NCBI GenBank assembly: GCA_017893485.1
Contig: CM030364.1
Span: forward strand, 46,773,254-46,837,253
Direction: 5' to 3'
DNA: 64,000 bases
Source: Hemerocallis citrina
Lineage: Eukaryota; Streptophyta; Magnoliopsida; Asparagales; Asphodelaceae
Part shown: piece by piece, positions 23,383 to 35,003 of the stretch
How the letters are laid out: every line of letters starts with the position of its first letter
How positions within the stretch are numbered: the first letter of the stretch is position 1
Translations under genes and position numbers: made by a program
Notes under the pieces: model-generated
Seen by the model: only the letters and a program-made list of their open reading frames with translations
What the model was told of the DNA's origin: nothing
The model's database searches: none

Positions 23383-25779
23383 GTATTTATGGATATGATG
23401 AATCGGATTTTGCGACTGTTTATTGATTCATTTGTGGTGGTATTCATTGATGATATTTTGGTTTATGCGAAGTCGGAATATGTGCATGCTGAGCACTTAG
23501 CATAGGTATTAAAGAAGTTATAGGAACATGACTTGTATGCCAAACTGTCTAAGTGTGAATTTTGGAAGTCAGATGTGGCTTTCCTTGGTCATATCCTTTC
23601 TAAGGAGGGAGTGGTCACTGATCCTCAGAAGGTTGAGATGGTAAAGAGTTGGCCTAGATCAACGACTGTGAAGAAGATTAGAATTTTATTGGGTTTGGCT
23701 AGTTACTACAGGTAATTCATTCAGGGCTATGTAAAGATTGTAGTTCCATTGATAGGTTTGACTTAGAAGGATGTGAGTTTGATTTAGACTGATAAGTGTG
23801 AGCCAAGTTTTCTGGAATTGAAGGAGAAGTTGATGACAACACCTATTCTAGCTTTGCCACAAGCTGTGAAGGAGTATGATGTCTACAGTAATGCATCGCT
23901 CAAAGGTTTGGGCTGTGTCTTGGTGCAAGAGGGGAAAGTTATTTCTTATGGTTCGAGGCAGTTGCGTCCTTATGAGAAGAATTATCCGACGCACGACTTG
24001 GAGCTTGCAGCTATCATCTTTGCCTTGAGGCATTATGTATATGGAGAGAATGTCAACATGTATACTGATTATAATAGCTTGAAGTATATTTATCAGCAGA
24101 GGGATCTGAATCTTCGGCAGAGAAGATGGTTGAAGGTGTTGGAAGACATTCGTCCTGAGATCAAGTATCATCCGGGTAAGGCGAATGTAGTGGCTGATGG
24201 GCTTAGTTGGAAGAGTATCCTGTCATGTTTGATCACGACTCAGAAGGAGTTGGCAGCAAAGTTATATAGGGAGGTAACGAAGTTTTTCTGCAAGGATTGG
24301 GAGCTTCGTTGGCACTGTTGAGGCTTCAGCCTACTTTGAAGGAACAGATTATGGAGGGCCAGAAGTCAGATTCAACATTTCAGAGGATGTTGCAGTAGTT
24401 TTCCAATGGCAAGTTATCAGAGCTCCGTGTCCAAGATGGAATTCTATGGATGGGTGAGAGGCTATAATGTGAAAGGTTATGTGTGCCGGAGAATACAGAT
24501 TTGAGAGAGAGCATCTTGCAGGAAGCACGCAATACCTTGTTATCAGTACATTCTAGAGGTACGAAGATGTATAAGGACATCAAGCAGCACTTTTGGTGGT
24601 CAGGAATGACGAGAGATGTGGTAAACTTCGTGGCAAGGGGTTTGACTTGTCAGCAAGTTAAGGCAAAAAATCAGAAGCATGGGGGCTTGTTGCAGCTGTT
24701 GCCTATACTGGAATGGAAGTGGAAAAATATCAGTATGGATTTCATCACTGGTTTGGTTTGCCTAGGAGTTCGAAGGGTAATGACTCGATTTGGGTCATTG
24801 TGGATCGTTTGACCAAATCAGCTCATTTCTTATCTATGAAGATTACGTGGTCCTCGGAGAAACTAGCACAGTTGTACATTGATGATATTGTGAGACTTCA
24901 TGGGGTTTCCGTGTCTGTTGTCTCCGGCATGGATGCAAGGTTCACTTCGAGATTCTAGAAGAGTTTGCAAGCAGCTTTGGGTACCAAAATCGACTTCAGT
25001 ACTACTTTTCATCCGCAGTCAGATGGTCAAACAGAGAGGGTGAATCGGGTGTTAGAGAACATGCTGAGGTCTTGCGTCATGGACTTTGGTGGTAGTTGGG
25101 AGAGGTACTTGGCATTGGTTGAGTTTGCTTACAATAACAGTTACCATGCAAGTATTGGTATGCCACCTTATGAAGCATTGTACGGGAGGAAGTGCAGAAC
25201 ACCCATTTTTGGTATGAAGTTGGAGAGAGGCAGATGTTTGGATTGGAGATTGTGCAGCAAACATCGGAGAAGATCGAACTAATTCGGAAGAGGTTGGTCG
25301 AAGCTCAGAGTTGGCAGAAGAGGTATACAGATACTCGGCGTAGAGATTTAGAGTTTGAGGTTGGAGATGCAGTGTTTCTCAAAGTGTCTTCGACGAAAAA
25401 GGTGATCAAATTTGGGAAGGGTGGTAAGTTGGCGCCAAGGTACATTGGGCCATACAGGATTTTGAGGCGGATTGGTAAGATGTCATATAAGTTGAAGTTG
25501 CCCTAAGAATTGGCACAAGTACATGATGAGTTCCATATGTCAATGCTGAGGAAGCATGTGCCGGATCAGAGGCACCAGCTGATGGAAGTGCCCGAGGGGT
25601 TGCAGTTGAACTTGAGTTACAATGAATAACCAATGGAGATTGTTGTCCGTCGAAAGAAGGTAGTGAGGAATAAGTTTATACCTATGGTCAAGGTTTTTTG
25701 GAGGAACCAGTTGTTCGAGGAAGCCACTTGGGAGCCGGAGGATCGCATGAAAAAGAATTTTCCCGAACTTTTTATGTAA
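23383..25779 (+). pseudogene. Tekay-type chromovirus pol remnant (RT to chromodomain)
   Basis: Begins abruptly within RT ([10 protein letters not shown], then the catalytic [11 protein letters not shown] at about 23441). It continues with the connection, RNase H ([31 protein letters not shown]) and the integrase zinc region (HFWWSGMTRDVV). The integrase core has Asp in SMDFITGL (about 24735) and in VSGMDARF and Glu in SDGQTERVN. The integrase C-terminus is GPYRILRRIGKMSYKL, and a chromodomain-like tail NQLFEEATWEPED ends at 25779. Multiple in-frame stops (for example near 23503 and 23523, 23713 and 24956) and frameshifts break it. gag, protease and the first half of RT are absent, cut at the minus-strand LTR boundary. 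The chromodomain places it among chromoviruses. Confidence 0.88.
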
Positions 25780-25843
25780 TTTTCTTCTTTTGCTTGTAAT
25801 TGTTTTGTCCCTACTAGCGGTAGTTCTGAGGATAGAACTATTC

Positions 25844-25857
25844 TGAGGAGGGAGTAA
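25844..25857 (+). other. Polypurine tract of Tekay-type element
   Basis: GAGGAGGGAGTAA directly before the LTR, a common plant chromovirus PPT. Confidence 0.8.
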
Positions 25858-28800
25858 TGTAACATCCTAGAATTTTAAATAATATTTTAGAGTTTATAAA
25901 TGAATTAAAATGATTTTTTTATTTAATAAATATTTTTATGAAATTTTCCTTTTTGCACGTGCAAAGTACATGCAAATAGTTTTCTTGGGAAACACAAAGT
26001 CAAAAAATATATTTGGGAAATCTAACAATTATTATTAGATATTATTTATAAATTTTCTAGATTTTTATGAATGATTTATGTCATATTTGCAAATGTTCAA
26101 AAATGAAGGAATTTTGTGCAAAATTGCCACTTTGAGTAAAAACTCCAGATTTCGGTATTTTGGGCTGTGCATATTGGCCGTTCAATTCTAGAGAGTAAAT
26201 GGATTTAATTTTACTTTATTTTAAATTAATTTGATTAACTAATAGTTGGAAGGATCCATATATGTAAATAAATAATTTCTTTGATGAGTAATTTTGTAAA
26301 CTTGTGAAACCCTAAAAATTGGAATCCCGACCTATATTAGAGGCATTAGCAGCCGCTATTTCTCTGTGGTGAACTCAAACTATATTTTCTCACTATTTTC
26401 TTGGAGTTTAAAGCTTGGATCTTGGATTTTTACAAAGGAGAAGGAATGGGCTTTTCTTATTATTATTATTTTTGTGCTTCAATTTAGTCTTCTATGAGGT
26501 GAGTGATACTTCTTACTACTTGTTGATATATGATTATAAATTGTTCAAGTATAATGCATAACTAGAAGTTGTATGATTATAAAATATGAGTAATTTCCAT
26601 GCTTAAATACACACTGATCTTCACTTTCTTATGCCATGCTTGAATAAATCATGTTTTGAATGGATTTTGAATGTGTATGAGATTGTAGAGTTTTTATTTA
26701 ATTTGGTATTGAACAAATCAGTGCTTGTATGAGGAATTATCGAATTTGTGAGTGTATAAATAGATTGCAATTGGAATAGTAACATCATACATGCATATGG
26801 ATGAACAAAGAATATCTAAGTTGTTGTTTTGCTTTTGAATCACTATTTTGAGATTAAAGATGAAGAATTATTGTTGTTTTGAATTGGAATTGAATGAGAA
26901 GTGAAAGAACTTGATGCTGAGTTGGATGGATAGAGAAGTTTTGACCAATGAATGTGTATTTCGAGATTTTCCTCAGTTTTGAACATGTTGAAATGGTGTT
27001 TTCTGTATGAGAAGAATTCTTAACTGCGTTTGGAAGGGTTTAAACATTCATATAAGAAGTTCTTCAAAAATCTTGTTTTTTTGCAATAACTTGATTTCAG
27101 AATTTTGTGTTCTTTGTGAGATTTATAGAAGATTTGATTTGGTATATGAACTGAGGTAACTTGATCGAGAAGTACTCATTTTATCGCATAATTTTCCTCG
27201 TTATAATTCTTTAAATGTTGTATAATCATATATCAGTTTTTTGGAAGTTTTCAAAAAGTTGGAAATTGCAGGCTGCCTGTCGGTCGACTGCAGTAATTTT
27301 GTACTTGCAGTTGCAGTCGACCGCCATGTTCGTCTAGTGCCAGTTCTTCCCCCACTGGCGGTCGACTGCAACTATTTGAACAAGTCTACCAGTCGACTGC
27401 CAGAGCTCTCTTGATGATTTATTTTGATACTGTCGGTCGACTACAACGTTTGGCACTATGTCTGCCAGTCGACCGACGCATCTGTGCATGTGCACATTGT
27501 TTTTGGCTGAGTTTTCTATTATTCGAACGATTGTTCTTCGAACTTTCAAAGTTAATTTCTCTGATTTTTGGCAGTAAATGAACTTAAATTTCACCACTTT
27601 GACAGAGTATGTATTCTCAATTTTATGAAGTATTTAAATTCTACTTTTGTGGTTTTAAGAGGGTATATGTTTTTGAATTTAAAAAGTATTCTATTACGAG
27701 TTATCTTCCACTATTTGCTTCAGTTTTGATTGAGTTAATTCCAGTTTTATTGGGAAATTATGTAGATATGGTTGCACTTAGAGGTACTTAACTTTGACTA
27801 TTGAATTTGAAGAAAATTCTCGCAATGAGTTATACAATTTTGGTTTTCTTTCATATTTCAAAGAAATGTTGAATTGGAGGTTGAGTGGGACCCTAACATG
27901 TTGGCGGTTGAGACTTTGTAGATATTTTTGGCTAGTGAGGACTTGTTGTTGAATTAGTTGAATTTAGTCTGGCAGGGTACACCAACTCTAGGGGGAAATT
28001 TTGATTTAATTAATAATAACCAACCTAAGGACATGCACTAGGGGTGATGTGATAGAGCTTGGGAAACGTAAGTAGGGGGGCCCTGTATACTGGACGGATG
28101 AGAGTCGGGACTATAGTTGTAGTTGGGCAGTTTGATTCCGAAGGCTACGATTATCATTGCCCTCTCCTGAGTTCGCACGTTGAGGGTCTTTTACTGTTGG
28201 ACGGTTTTATTCCGGAGGCTGGAACCTATTCATGGAATTTCGGCATGGAATATTCAGGGCGATGCTTACATGATGTGCGCGTTGAGGGTGCTAGTCTATC
28301 TGGTAGATACCGGGACGTAGCCCTATTCGCGGAATATTCTGGATCTTGTTCCTGTCACACGATAAGGACTTGCACCGGACCTATGTAGAATGGGATGCAT
28401 AGAATCCGACAAATATGCATTAGTAATCATCATATGCATTTGTGTTTTCTTGACTGGTATTATGCATGCTTCTTTTCTTTTTTCTTACACTTGACACTTA
28501 GCCTAGTTTTACTTGATGATTTATGCTTCATTTATTATTATTTCATGTTCTATCTGTTATTACTGTGTTAACACGATTCACTTGTTAACTTATAATTTTA
28601 TTCTTTATATTTTCGTTTAAGTTTGTATTTTCTTTGAATATCACTCACACCGTTATGGCTGACCCCTGTAGTTTTGGGGGTTAGATATATCTCTAGCCTC
28701 ATGTTTCACAGGTAAGTACCGTTAACATGGAGTTGGGAGCATGTGGTAGAATGTTTAATGTTATTGCATATGTTGTAAAAAGATTGATCGTAAAGAGAAA

Positions 28801-29006
28801 ATTTACATTCATGGTGCTGTGTTGTAAAAAGAATTGTAATTCAAAGTGTTTATTAATTTTCGCTATGCTTTGTAAAAGAGTTGTTATAATAAAAGTTTTA
28901 AATTTCCCTGAATTTGGATGCTATGTTTATGATAACAATTGATTTTGATTCTGAATTTTGTGCCACGTATTTCTAAGTTAATTTATTGGAAATTCGGGGC
29001 GCTCCA
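25858..29006 (+). repeat. Tekay-type 3' LTR (about 3.15 kb)
   Basis: Begins TGTAACATCCTAG after the PPT and ends GGGGCGCTCCA. The length suits Tekay/Del LTRs. It carries the GTCGAC array at 27283-27473, the region duplicated at 12310-13063, and an LTR-borne splice-donor-like GAGGTGAGTG near 26499. The solo LTR at 59480-62590 is of similar length and type. No ORF here is credible as a gene. Confidence 0.88.
27283..27473. promoter_or_regulatory. Six GTCGAC palindromes as three inverted-repeat pairs
   Basis: GTCGAC at 27283, 27316, 27361, 27392, 27436 and 27468, spaced 33, 45, 31, 44 and 32 bp. Each pair extends into an inverted repeat: GGTCGACTGCA with TGCAGTCGACC, and GTCGGTCGACT with AGTCGACCGAC. 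Each could form a hairpin with a loop of about 20 bp. The cluster lies about 950 bp downstream of the likely promoter, in the R-U5 part of the LTR. Confidence 0.75.
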
Positions 29007-31640
29007 TAACCTTACTTTTTTCTATCATTTCTATTTCTGATAATCTATGATACATGACTAGAATTTTGTTTTATTTTCTTCTGCCATGCTTATAGAAATT
29101 TAGGTTTTATTGTAAATTTTATTTTTTTGGTATATCAGATTTTTTTGTACTATTCCTATTAGAACATCTTGTATACTTGATATTAATCTATCATCCATTA
29201 AGTATATTTCTAAGGCAGCATTTATTCCTTCCTTAAAATAAGTCTTTATTATTATTTGTATTGATCCTAAATGTATATGTCTTAATGTTTTTCTGGCTTT
29301 CTCTCTTATTTTTTTCCATTTCTTGCCTTATTATTCTTTCTTTTATTAATGGAATTATAGTTTTTTCCATGAGCTTGTTTTATGTCTATAGGTTATTCAT
29401 TATTTCTAGCTATTATTATGGTATTTCTTTATCTTTCAAATATTTCAAGTTTAAATATTTCTTTCGTGTTTTTGTCTAATTTGGTTGCTCTTATTTTTTC
29501 ATATTTTTGTACGTCAAAACTCATTCTCTATCTTACTTCTTCATTATTTTCTTCTCTTTCTAACTGTTCTCTTAACTCTATTATTTATGCCATCATATTT
29601 ATTTTGCATTCTTCTATTTGATCTTCACTGCTTCCACTATCTTCTTCCATTGTCTTCACTAATTTCTGGGTAGTCTTCCTCATATTCTATGGGTTCATAG
29701 TTTATGTTATTCATTTCTTCTAGTTCTTCTACGTATTTTACATTTTTTTCATTCTCTTAGAGCAATTTGATTATATATGTCATATTTCTCCACATATAAC
29801 AGTTACATTTCTTTGGGTTTTTCAGATATTATTTGTTTCTATTTATTCTTTTGAAGAATCTTTTATATGGTTTTTTATATCTCTTAAAAGTTTTTCTATA
29901 TTTTTGTTTATATTTTTGTACTTTGTGTTTGCGTCACTTTTTATAATTATAGTTATTATTACATCCTCAATGATTTGGTCTTGCTTCATCACAACAAATT
30001 CTTTGTTTATATGTTCTATATTATTTAATAGTTGATTTAGCTTCTTGGCATACTTTATCTCTATAATCTTTTACAAATTGTGTCTTATACCCTAAATGAT
30101 CTATTTCTGGTTTTACTTTCTCACTTACATATGCACTATATATGTTTATAATCTATGGATCTGGTAATTGTAAGAAAAAGGTCAATGATTGGACCATTTT
30201 ATCTTTTGTGTAATAACTATCTTGAAAATATTCTCTAAATTCACATCCATAGTTATCGAAATAACACATATCAAAAATTTCTAAATTGCTTAGTCTTCAT
30301 CTTGCTTTGTTCTTTTTATATATATTATGTCCTATTTTTTCGTAGACACTAAATTATGTTCTTTACTTTCTCGTAATTTGTGATTATTTCTTTTAATCCT
30401 AGGGTTCTTTGTGCTGAAATTTCTTGTATTCCTTTATCATCAATTGGTTTTGGATTCCTTATATTACTTATTTCTTTTTCTGTTAGTCCATTCCACCATT
30501 TCGCTACTATTCATATAAAGCTTGCTTCTATAAATTTCTCAAATGTATTCTCTGAGATGTTTTGTCTAAATTCTAATATTAGGGATATTTTTACCCATTC
30601 TTTTGTTGTTCTATCTACATCATTAAAGAGTCTAAATCTAGTCATTCTCCATTTCTTGTTATTTCTTTTCGTAGTATTCTGTGGGTTCATATTTTGGTGT
30701 TTCTTTTTTTCTTTTTCTAACTTGCTTCTTTCTCTACTTTGTCATTTCCATATATTATAAGGTTTTTTATTAGGTGGTTTTCTTAAATATTCTTACATAT
30801 TAGTTTGAAATCAATAGATTTTGTTATGATCTTGTCTTTCTCTTGATCCATTTTTATTTCTTCATTTGTTATATCTAGATTTTTTTAAGGCTTCTTCTAC
30901 TTCCTCTGAATTGAGATTTGTTATTAAATCTTCTATTTCTAAAATATTTATATTAAGTTTTGTTTTGGCTTCTAGTCCTTAATATATTTTTCTGTTATGC
31001 CTAATTCTTCTTCTGGGTCTTCGGTTATAATTACTTAGTTCTTTTATGTTCTTATTTATGATTTTTAAATCTTTTCTTAAAGTTCCTACAAATTCTAGCC
31101 ATTGTAATAACTTTCCAACTCTCGAATGTTTATCCTATAAATTTCTGATTCTATTTTTGAATTTAATTTGTGTATTGATGTTTCTACTTTTTGACTATTA
31201 ACCATACTTACTTACCTTAATATTCTATATGCTAGTAGGTGTTGGTAATACCAATTTACTTCTTCATTTCTATAATCTAATACATTGTATGTTATTTCTT
31301 TTTGTATCTCTTTAGGTAGCTTTTGAGTTACTTTACTCTTTTTAATAAATATTTTAATATTTCGTTATTAGTTATATGCTTTTTTTCCATTAGTCTACTA
31401 TCAACGTATCTTACTTTAAATTTTGAGAGACTTTGTAATCTTAATTTCTTTATTTCATGTGAGATATCCAATTTTTAAATAGGGTAGTAAGTTATGTAAG
31501 CTTTTAGTTTTAATGTTGCATAAATATCTTCAAAGGTAGTGTCTTTTTTAGAAAATTATTTCCAACTGTTCTATTATTGTAAATAGTTTGGGGCATCCTA
31601 TATTTGCAAATACTTTCTTAAAAAATTCTATATATGCAAA
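29007..31640 (-). pseudogene. Endogenous caulimovirid (pararetrovirus) remnant
   Basis: A T-rich plus strand whose complement gives a Lys/Glu/Ile-rich, stop-ridden reading. In order on the minus strand: a coat-protein-like block (about 30680-30360) with words such as WVKISLILEF and IVAKWWNGL; a Cys-rich knuckle resembling the CXCXXC zinc finger of caulimovirid capsid proteins (about 29825-29780, frameshifted); and an acidic Tyr/Glu stretch (about 29720-29640). Stops and frameshifts are frequent. No RT block was identified between 29007 and 29600. Caulimoviridae integrate passively in plant genomes, and this is an old, non-functional copy. Assignment to a genus is not possible by eye. The main alternative is a degenerate retroelement gag. 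Confidence 0.5.
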
Positions 31641-31646
31641 TGACTC

Positions 31647-31694
31647 GACTAGAGCTACCTCATCATTTTTACAATAAAAGATAAATAACATAAT
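31647..31694. repeat. 48-bp direct repeat, intact copy
   Basis: GACTAGAGCTACCTCATC...AAATAACATAAT. A second copy at 31759-31781 continues at 44726-44755, because the Tat element inserted within it. Confidence 0.75.
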
Positions 31695-31781
31695 AGAAAA
31701 TAATCCATTATAGAGATGAGAAAATAAAGCACCCCATTGGAGATGCTCTTAATAACGAGACTAGAGCTGCCTCATCGTTTT

Positions 31782-32539
31782 TGATGCGGTTTGTTTTTGG
31801 TCGCAGTGTGGATGCACCAGGTGTGAGTTCGGACTCAATTTGTAATGAGGGAAGAGTGCGGCATGAGACGACGAGCGGGAGGCTCATTTCGGCACTGGAG
31901 GGTCGGCTCGGATTGCCTCGCCTCGAGTACCTGCAGACGGTCCTGGAACACCGGGGTTTATCCCGGTGGCGGACCCTCCGACGATCTAGTCAGTCTCTGT
32001 GAGAGAGTAGCAATAACTAGGGAAATTTGGGTGGCAAAAGATTGATTACCTGAAAAGGTGGGTGAGGGTCTGGTATTTATAGGGAATTCCTACCGGGTTT
32101 GGATCTGCTTGGGGGCCGGGTCTGAACCCGAAAGCCCATGGGCCTGACGTGGCAGGAGGCCCAGGGGGTTTAGGGCGGACGTGGCAGTGTTAAGAGTGGC
32201 ATAGGGCTGACGTGGCAAAGCCTTAGGTGGTATTTGGAGCTGACATGGCTGATCATGGGGCTCCTGTGCCTTTGGGAGAATCGGATGGCCTAGGGTGTGC
32301 CAGGTCATCGTCATTCTTTACCAGGCTGGGCGGACGGCCCGTGGGGCTGTCGTGGATCGGAGGCCGAGGGCCATCGAGACTCGTCGGATACGAGGAGACC
32401 AGGTCTGTGGGGGTGAACTTGAGGCTCGGTGCCGACCCTGCAGTGGTTCGAAGCCGAGCCAGATTGCTGTTTTTCTCATTTTTGAGCGAGAGCTGTACTG
32501 GGCCCTGGTTGGGCCCCAGGCCATTTTTACCCTACCACA
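31782..32539 (-). repeat. Tat element 3' LTR
   Basis: On the minus strand it begins TGTGGTAGGG and ends CCGCATCA. Its TATA word (CCCTATAAATACCA) is at 32071-32084. Confidence 0.95.
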
Positions 32540-32560
32540 CAAGCCCCCCACTCCTGCGGG
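32540..32560 (-). other. Polypurine tract of Tat element
   Basis: Minus strand GCAGGAGTGGGGGGCTTG ends at the LTR start. Confidence 0.75.
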
Positions 32561-32611
32561 GGTGCGGGAGTTAGCCGTGGAGGAGTGTTTATGGTCATGG
32601 AAATGGGATGG

Positions 32612-33945
32612 CGAATCGTTGGGCCTTCCTGAGAAGATTACTCAGGTGCTAGACCGAACCTCGAGCTGGCGAGGGATTATGGGTCGGTAAGGATGATGGC
32701 GAGCCGTTGTGTCTTCCTGAGAAGACTACCCTGGTGCTAGACCGAACCTCGAGCTGGCGAGGGATTATGGGAGGGCAAGGGTGATGGCGAGTCGTTGTGT
32801 CTTCCGGAGAAGAGTACCCTGGTGCCAGACCGAACCTCGAGCTGGTGAGGGATTATGGGTCAGCAAGGGTGATGGCGAGCCGTTGTGTCTTCCTGAGAAG
32901 AGTACCCTGGTGCTAGACCGAACCTCGAGCTGGCGAGGGATTATGGGTCGGCAAGGGCGATGGCGAGCCGTTGTGTCTTCCTGAGAAGAGTACCCTGGTG
33001 CGGGACCGAACCTCGAGCTGGCGAGGGATTATGGGCCGGCAAGGGTGATGGCGAGCCGTTGTGTCTTCCGAAGAAGAGTACCCTGGTGCGAGACCGAACC
33101 TCGAGCTGGCGAGGGATTATGGGAGGGCAAGGGTGATGGCGAGCCGTTGTGTCTTCCGGAGAAGAGTACCTTGGTGCCAGACCAAACCTCGCGCTGGCGA
33201 GGGATTATGGGTCGGCAAGGGTGATGGCGAGCCTTTATGTCTTCCTGGGAAGAGTACCCTGGTGCGAGATCGAACCTCGAGCTGGCGAGGGATTATGGGC
33301 CGGCAAGGGTGATGACGAGCCGTTGTGTCTTCCGGAGAAGAGTACCCTGGTGCGAGACCGAACCTCGAGCTGGTGAGGGATTATGGGAGGGCAAGGGTGA
33401 TGGCGAGCCGTTGTGTCTTCCAGAGAAGAGTACCCTGGTGCCAGACCGAACCTCGCGCTGGCGAGGGATTATGGGTCGGCAAGGGTGATGGCGAGCCTTT
33501 GTGTCTTCCTGAGAAGAGTACCCTGGTGCGAGACCGAACCTCGAGCTGGCGAGGGATTATGGGCCAGCAAGGGTGATGGCGAGCCGTTGTGTCTTCCATA
33601 GAAGAGTACCCTGGTGCCAGACCGAACCTCACGCTGGCGAGGGATTATGGGTCGGCAAGGGTGATGGCGAGCCTTTGTGTCTTCCTGAGAAGGGTACCCT
33701 GGTGCGAGACCGAACCTCGAGCTGGTGAGGGATTATGGGCCGGCAAGGGTGATGGCGAGCCGTTGTGTCTTCCGGAGAAGAGTACCCTGGTGCGAGACCG
33801 AACCTCGAGCTGGCGAGGGATTATGGGCCGGCAAGGGTGATGGCGAGCCGTTGTGTCTTCCGGAGAAGAGTATTCTGGTGCCAGACCGAACCTCGCGCTG
33901 GCGAGGGATTATGGGTCGGCAAGGGTGATAGCGAACCATTGTGCC
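32612..33945. repeat. 88-bp tandem repeat array, about 15 units
   Basis: Unit words are GAGAAGAGTACCCTGGTGC, GACCGAACCTCGAGCTGGCG, AGGGATTATGGG and GGTGATGGCGAGCCGTTGTG. The start-to-start distance is 88 bp (33061, 33149, 33237, 33325, 33413). Units differ by point changes, and some share variants (CGCGCTGG, CCTTTGTGTC) at every second or third unit, which suggests higher-order amplification. Since 88 is not a multiple of 3, open frames here shift through the array and are not genes. It lies in the 3' untranslated region of the Tat element. Confidence 0.95.
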
Positions 33946-35003
33946 TTAGAAGGATTAAGCGGGGCGGTCTGCTGTCTTTGCGGAGCATTGAAGGCGCTCC
34001 GGGATCTGTGCCAATGTTCCAATTTCCTAGGGGCATTAATGGCGCCGCCTAATAAATGCATGGCGCTTAGGCTTCCGTCGTTTGGCTTTCCCGATGTCAT
34101 AACGGCGGGTCTATGGGTGAGGCTATAAATACCCCTCTCCCCCTAGCAGGTTTGATCACAGCAAGGGTGGTCCATTGGCCATCAGAGGTGTCTGCTTCGG
34201 CGGACGCCTGTCTCTTGCAAAATTTTAATCCTGGTTATGTCGGAGGGGTGGTTACTCTGCAGCCCGGATCTTCTCTTGGATCTGATGGCCCTGATACGAT
34301 AGCCAGATCTAGGGGAGATCAGGGCGAGAGGGATAACGACCGAAATCCGGGTCGGGGAATCAGGAGCCTCGGATTGGTGGTGACTTTGCCGTCCGGATCC
34401 TTTTTTGGGTCAGACAGCCCTGACACGGTTGTTTGGCCCGAGAGAGATCAGGACGGGAGGGGTACCAACCGTATTCCGGAGGTGGGCCGATCTGTTTTCC
34501 GATAGGGTCCCAGGCGATGGTGGCTTTTCTCCCACCCTCGAACAGTTCGGGGTTTCGGCTGCCGAGGCTGTAAGCCCCGAGCTGCTCGCGGGTGAGAGGG
34601 GAGCCGACCGAACCCTGGAGCCCGGGGCGTCTGTCTAAGGACGGCGCCTTAAATCTTTAATAAAAATTTTCTCTGCCGAACACTTCATCCGAACCGACCT
34701 CTGTGTGGTCTCCAACTGGCGCTAGGTGACGTCAGCAGCGCCAGTTTCGAGGATGACGTGGCGTGATTCCATTGGTGGCAGACGCGCGATATTCGAGGAA
34801 TAGTAATGCGAAATTCGAGGCGTCGCCTCTTTCTCTATAAATATCCCCCCTCCCTTTTTCCATTCTGTTTACTTCTCTTCCGCTGTCTCCTTTAAAAAGA
34901 AATCAAACACTTCAGCGCTCGGCTTTGACTGTTTTAGCGGCACCGGCTCATCAGTCCGAGGCATTCAAAAGGTTAGTTTGTAAGTTTCTTTTGTTAGGCA
35001 CAG
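33946..35003 (+). promoter_or_regulatory. Antisense promoter region of the Tat element
   Basis: GC-rich DNA upstream of the antisense gene, with two TATA boxes: TATAAATA at 34124-34131 (followed by CCCCTCTCC) and TATAAATA at 34836-34843 (followed by TCCCCCCTCCC). Between them lies a diverged direct repeat of about 110 bp (34249-34358 and 34377-34487) and an AATAAAA word at about 34658, so a short separate transcript from the first TATA box is possible. ACGTGGC and GACGTGG words are scattered in the region. The second box is 168 bp upstream of the ATG at 35004. Confidence 0.6.
34836..34843 (+). promoter_or_regulatory. TATA box of the antisense gene
   Basis: TATAAATA within CTCTATAAATATCCCC. 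Transcription would start near 34870, leaving a leader of about 130 nt before the ATG at 35004. Confidence 0.65.

Noticed and set aside
31725..31752. End of a further GAGCATC-type MITE
   Set aside because: Only one end (CCATTGGAGATGCTC then TTA) is present; no matching left end was found.
32612..33945. CRISPR-like regular repeat
   Set aside because: Contiguous 88-bp tandem units without unique spacers, inside a plant retrotransposon.
32781..34052. Overlapping ORFs of about 83 codons in several frames
   Set aside because: Produced by the 88-bp tandem array; the frame shifts at every unit.
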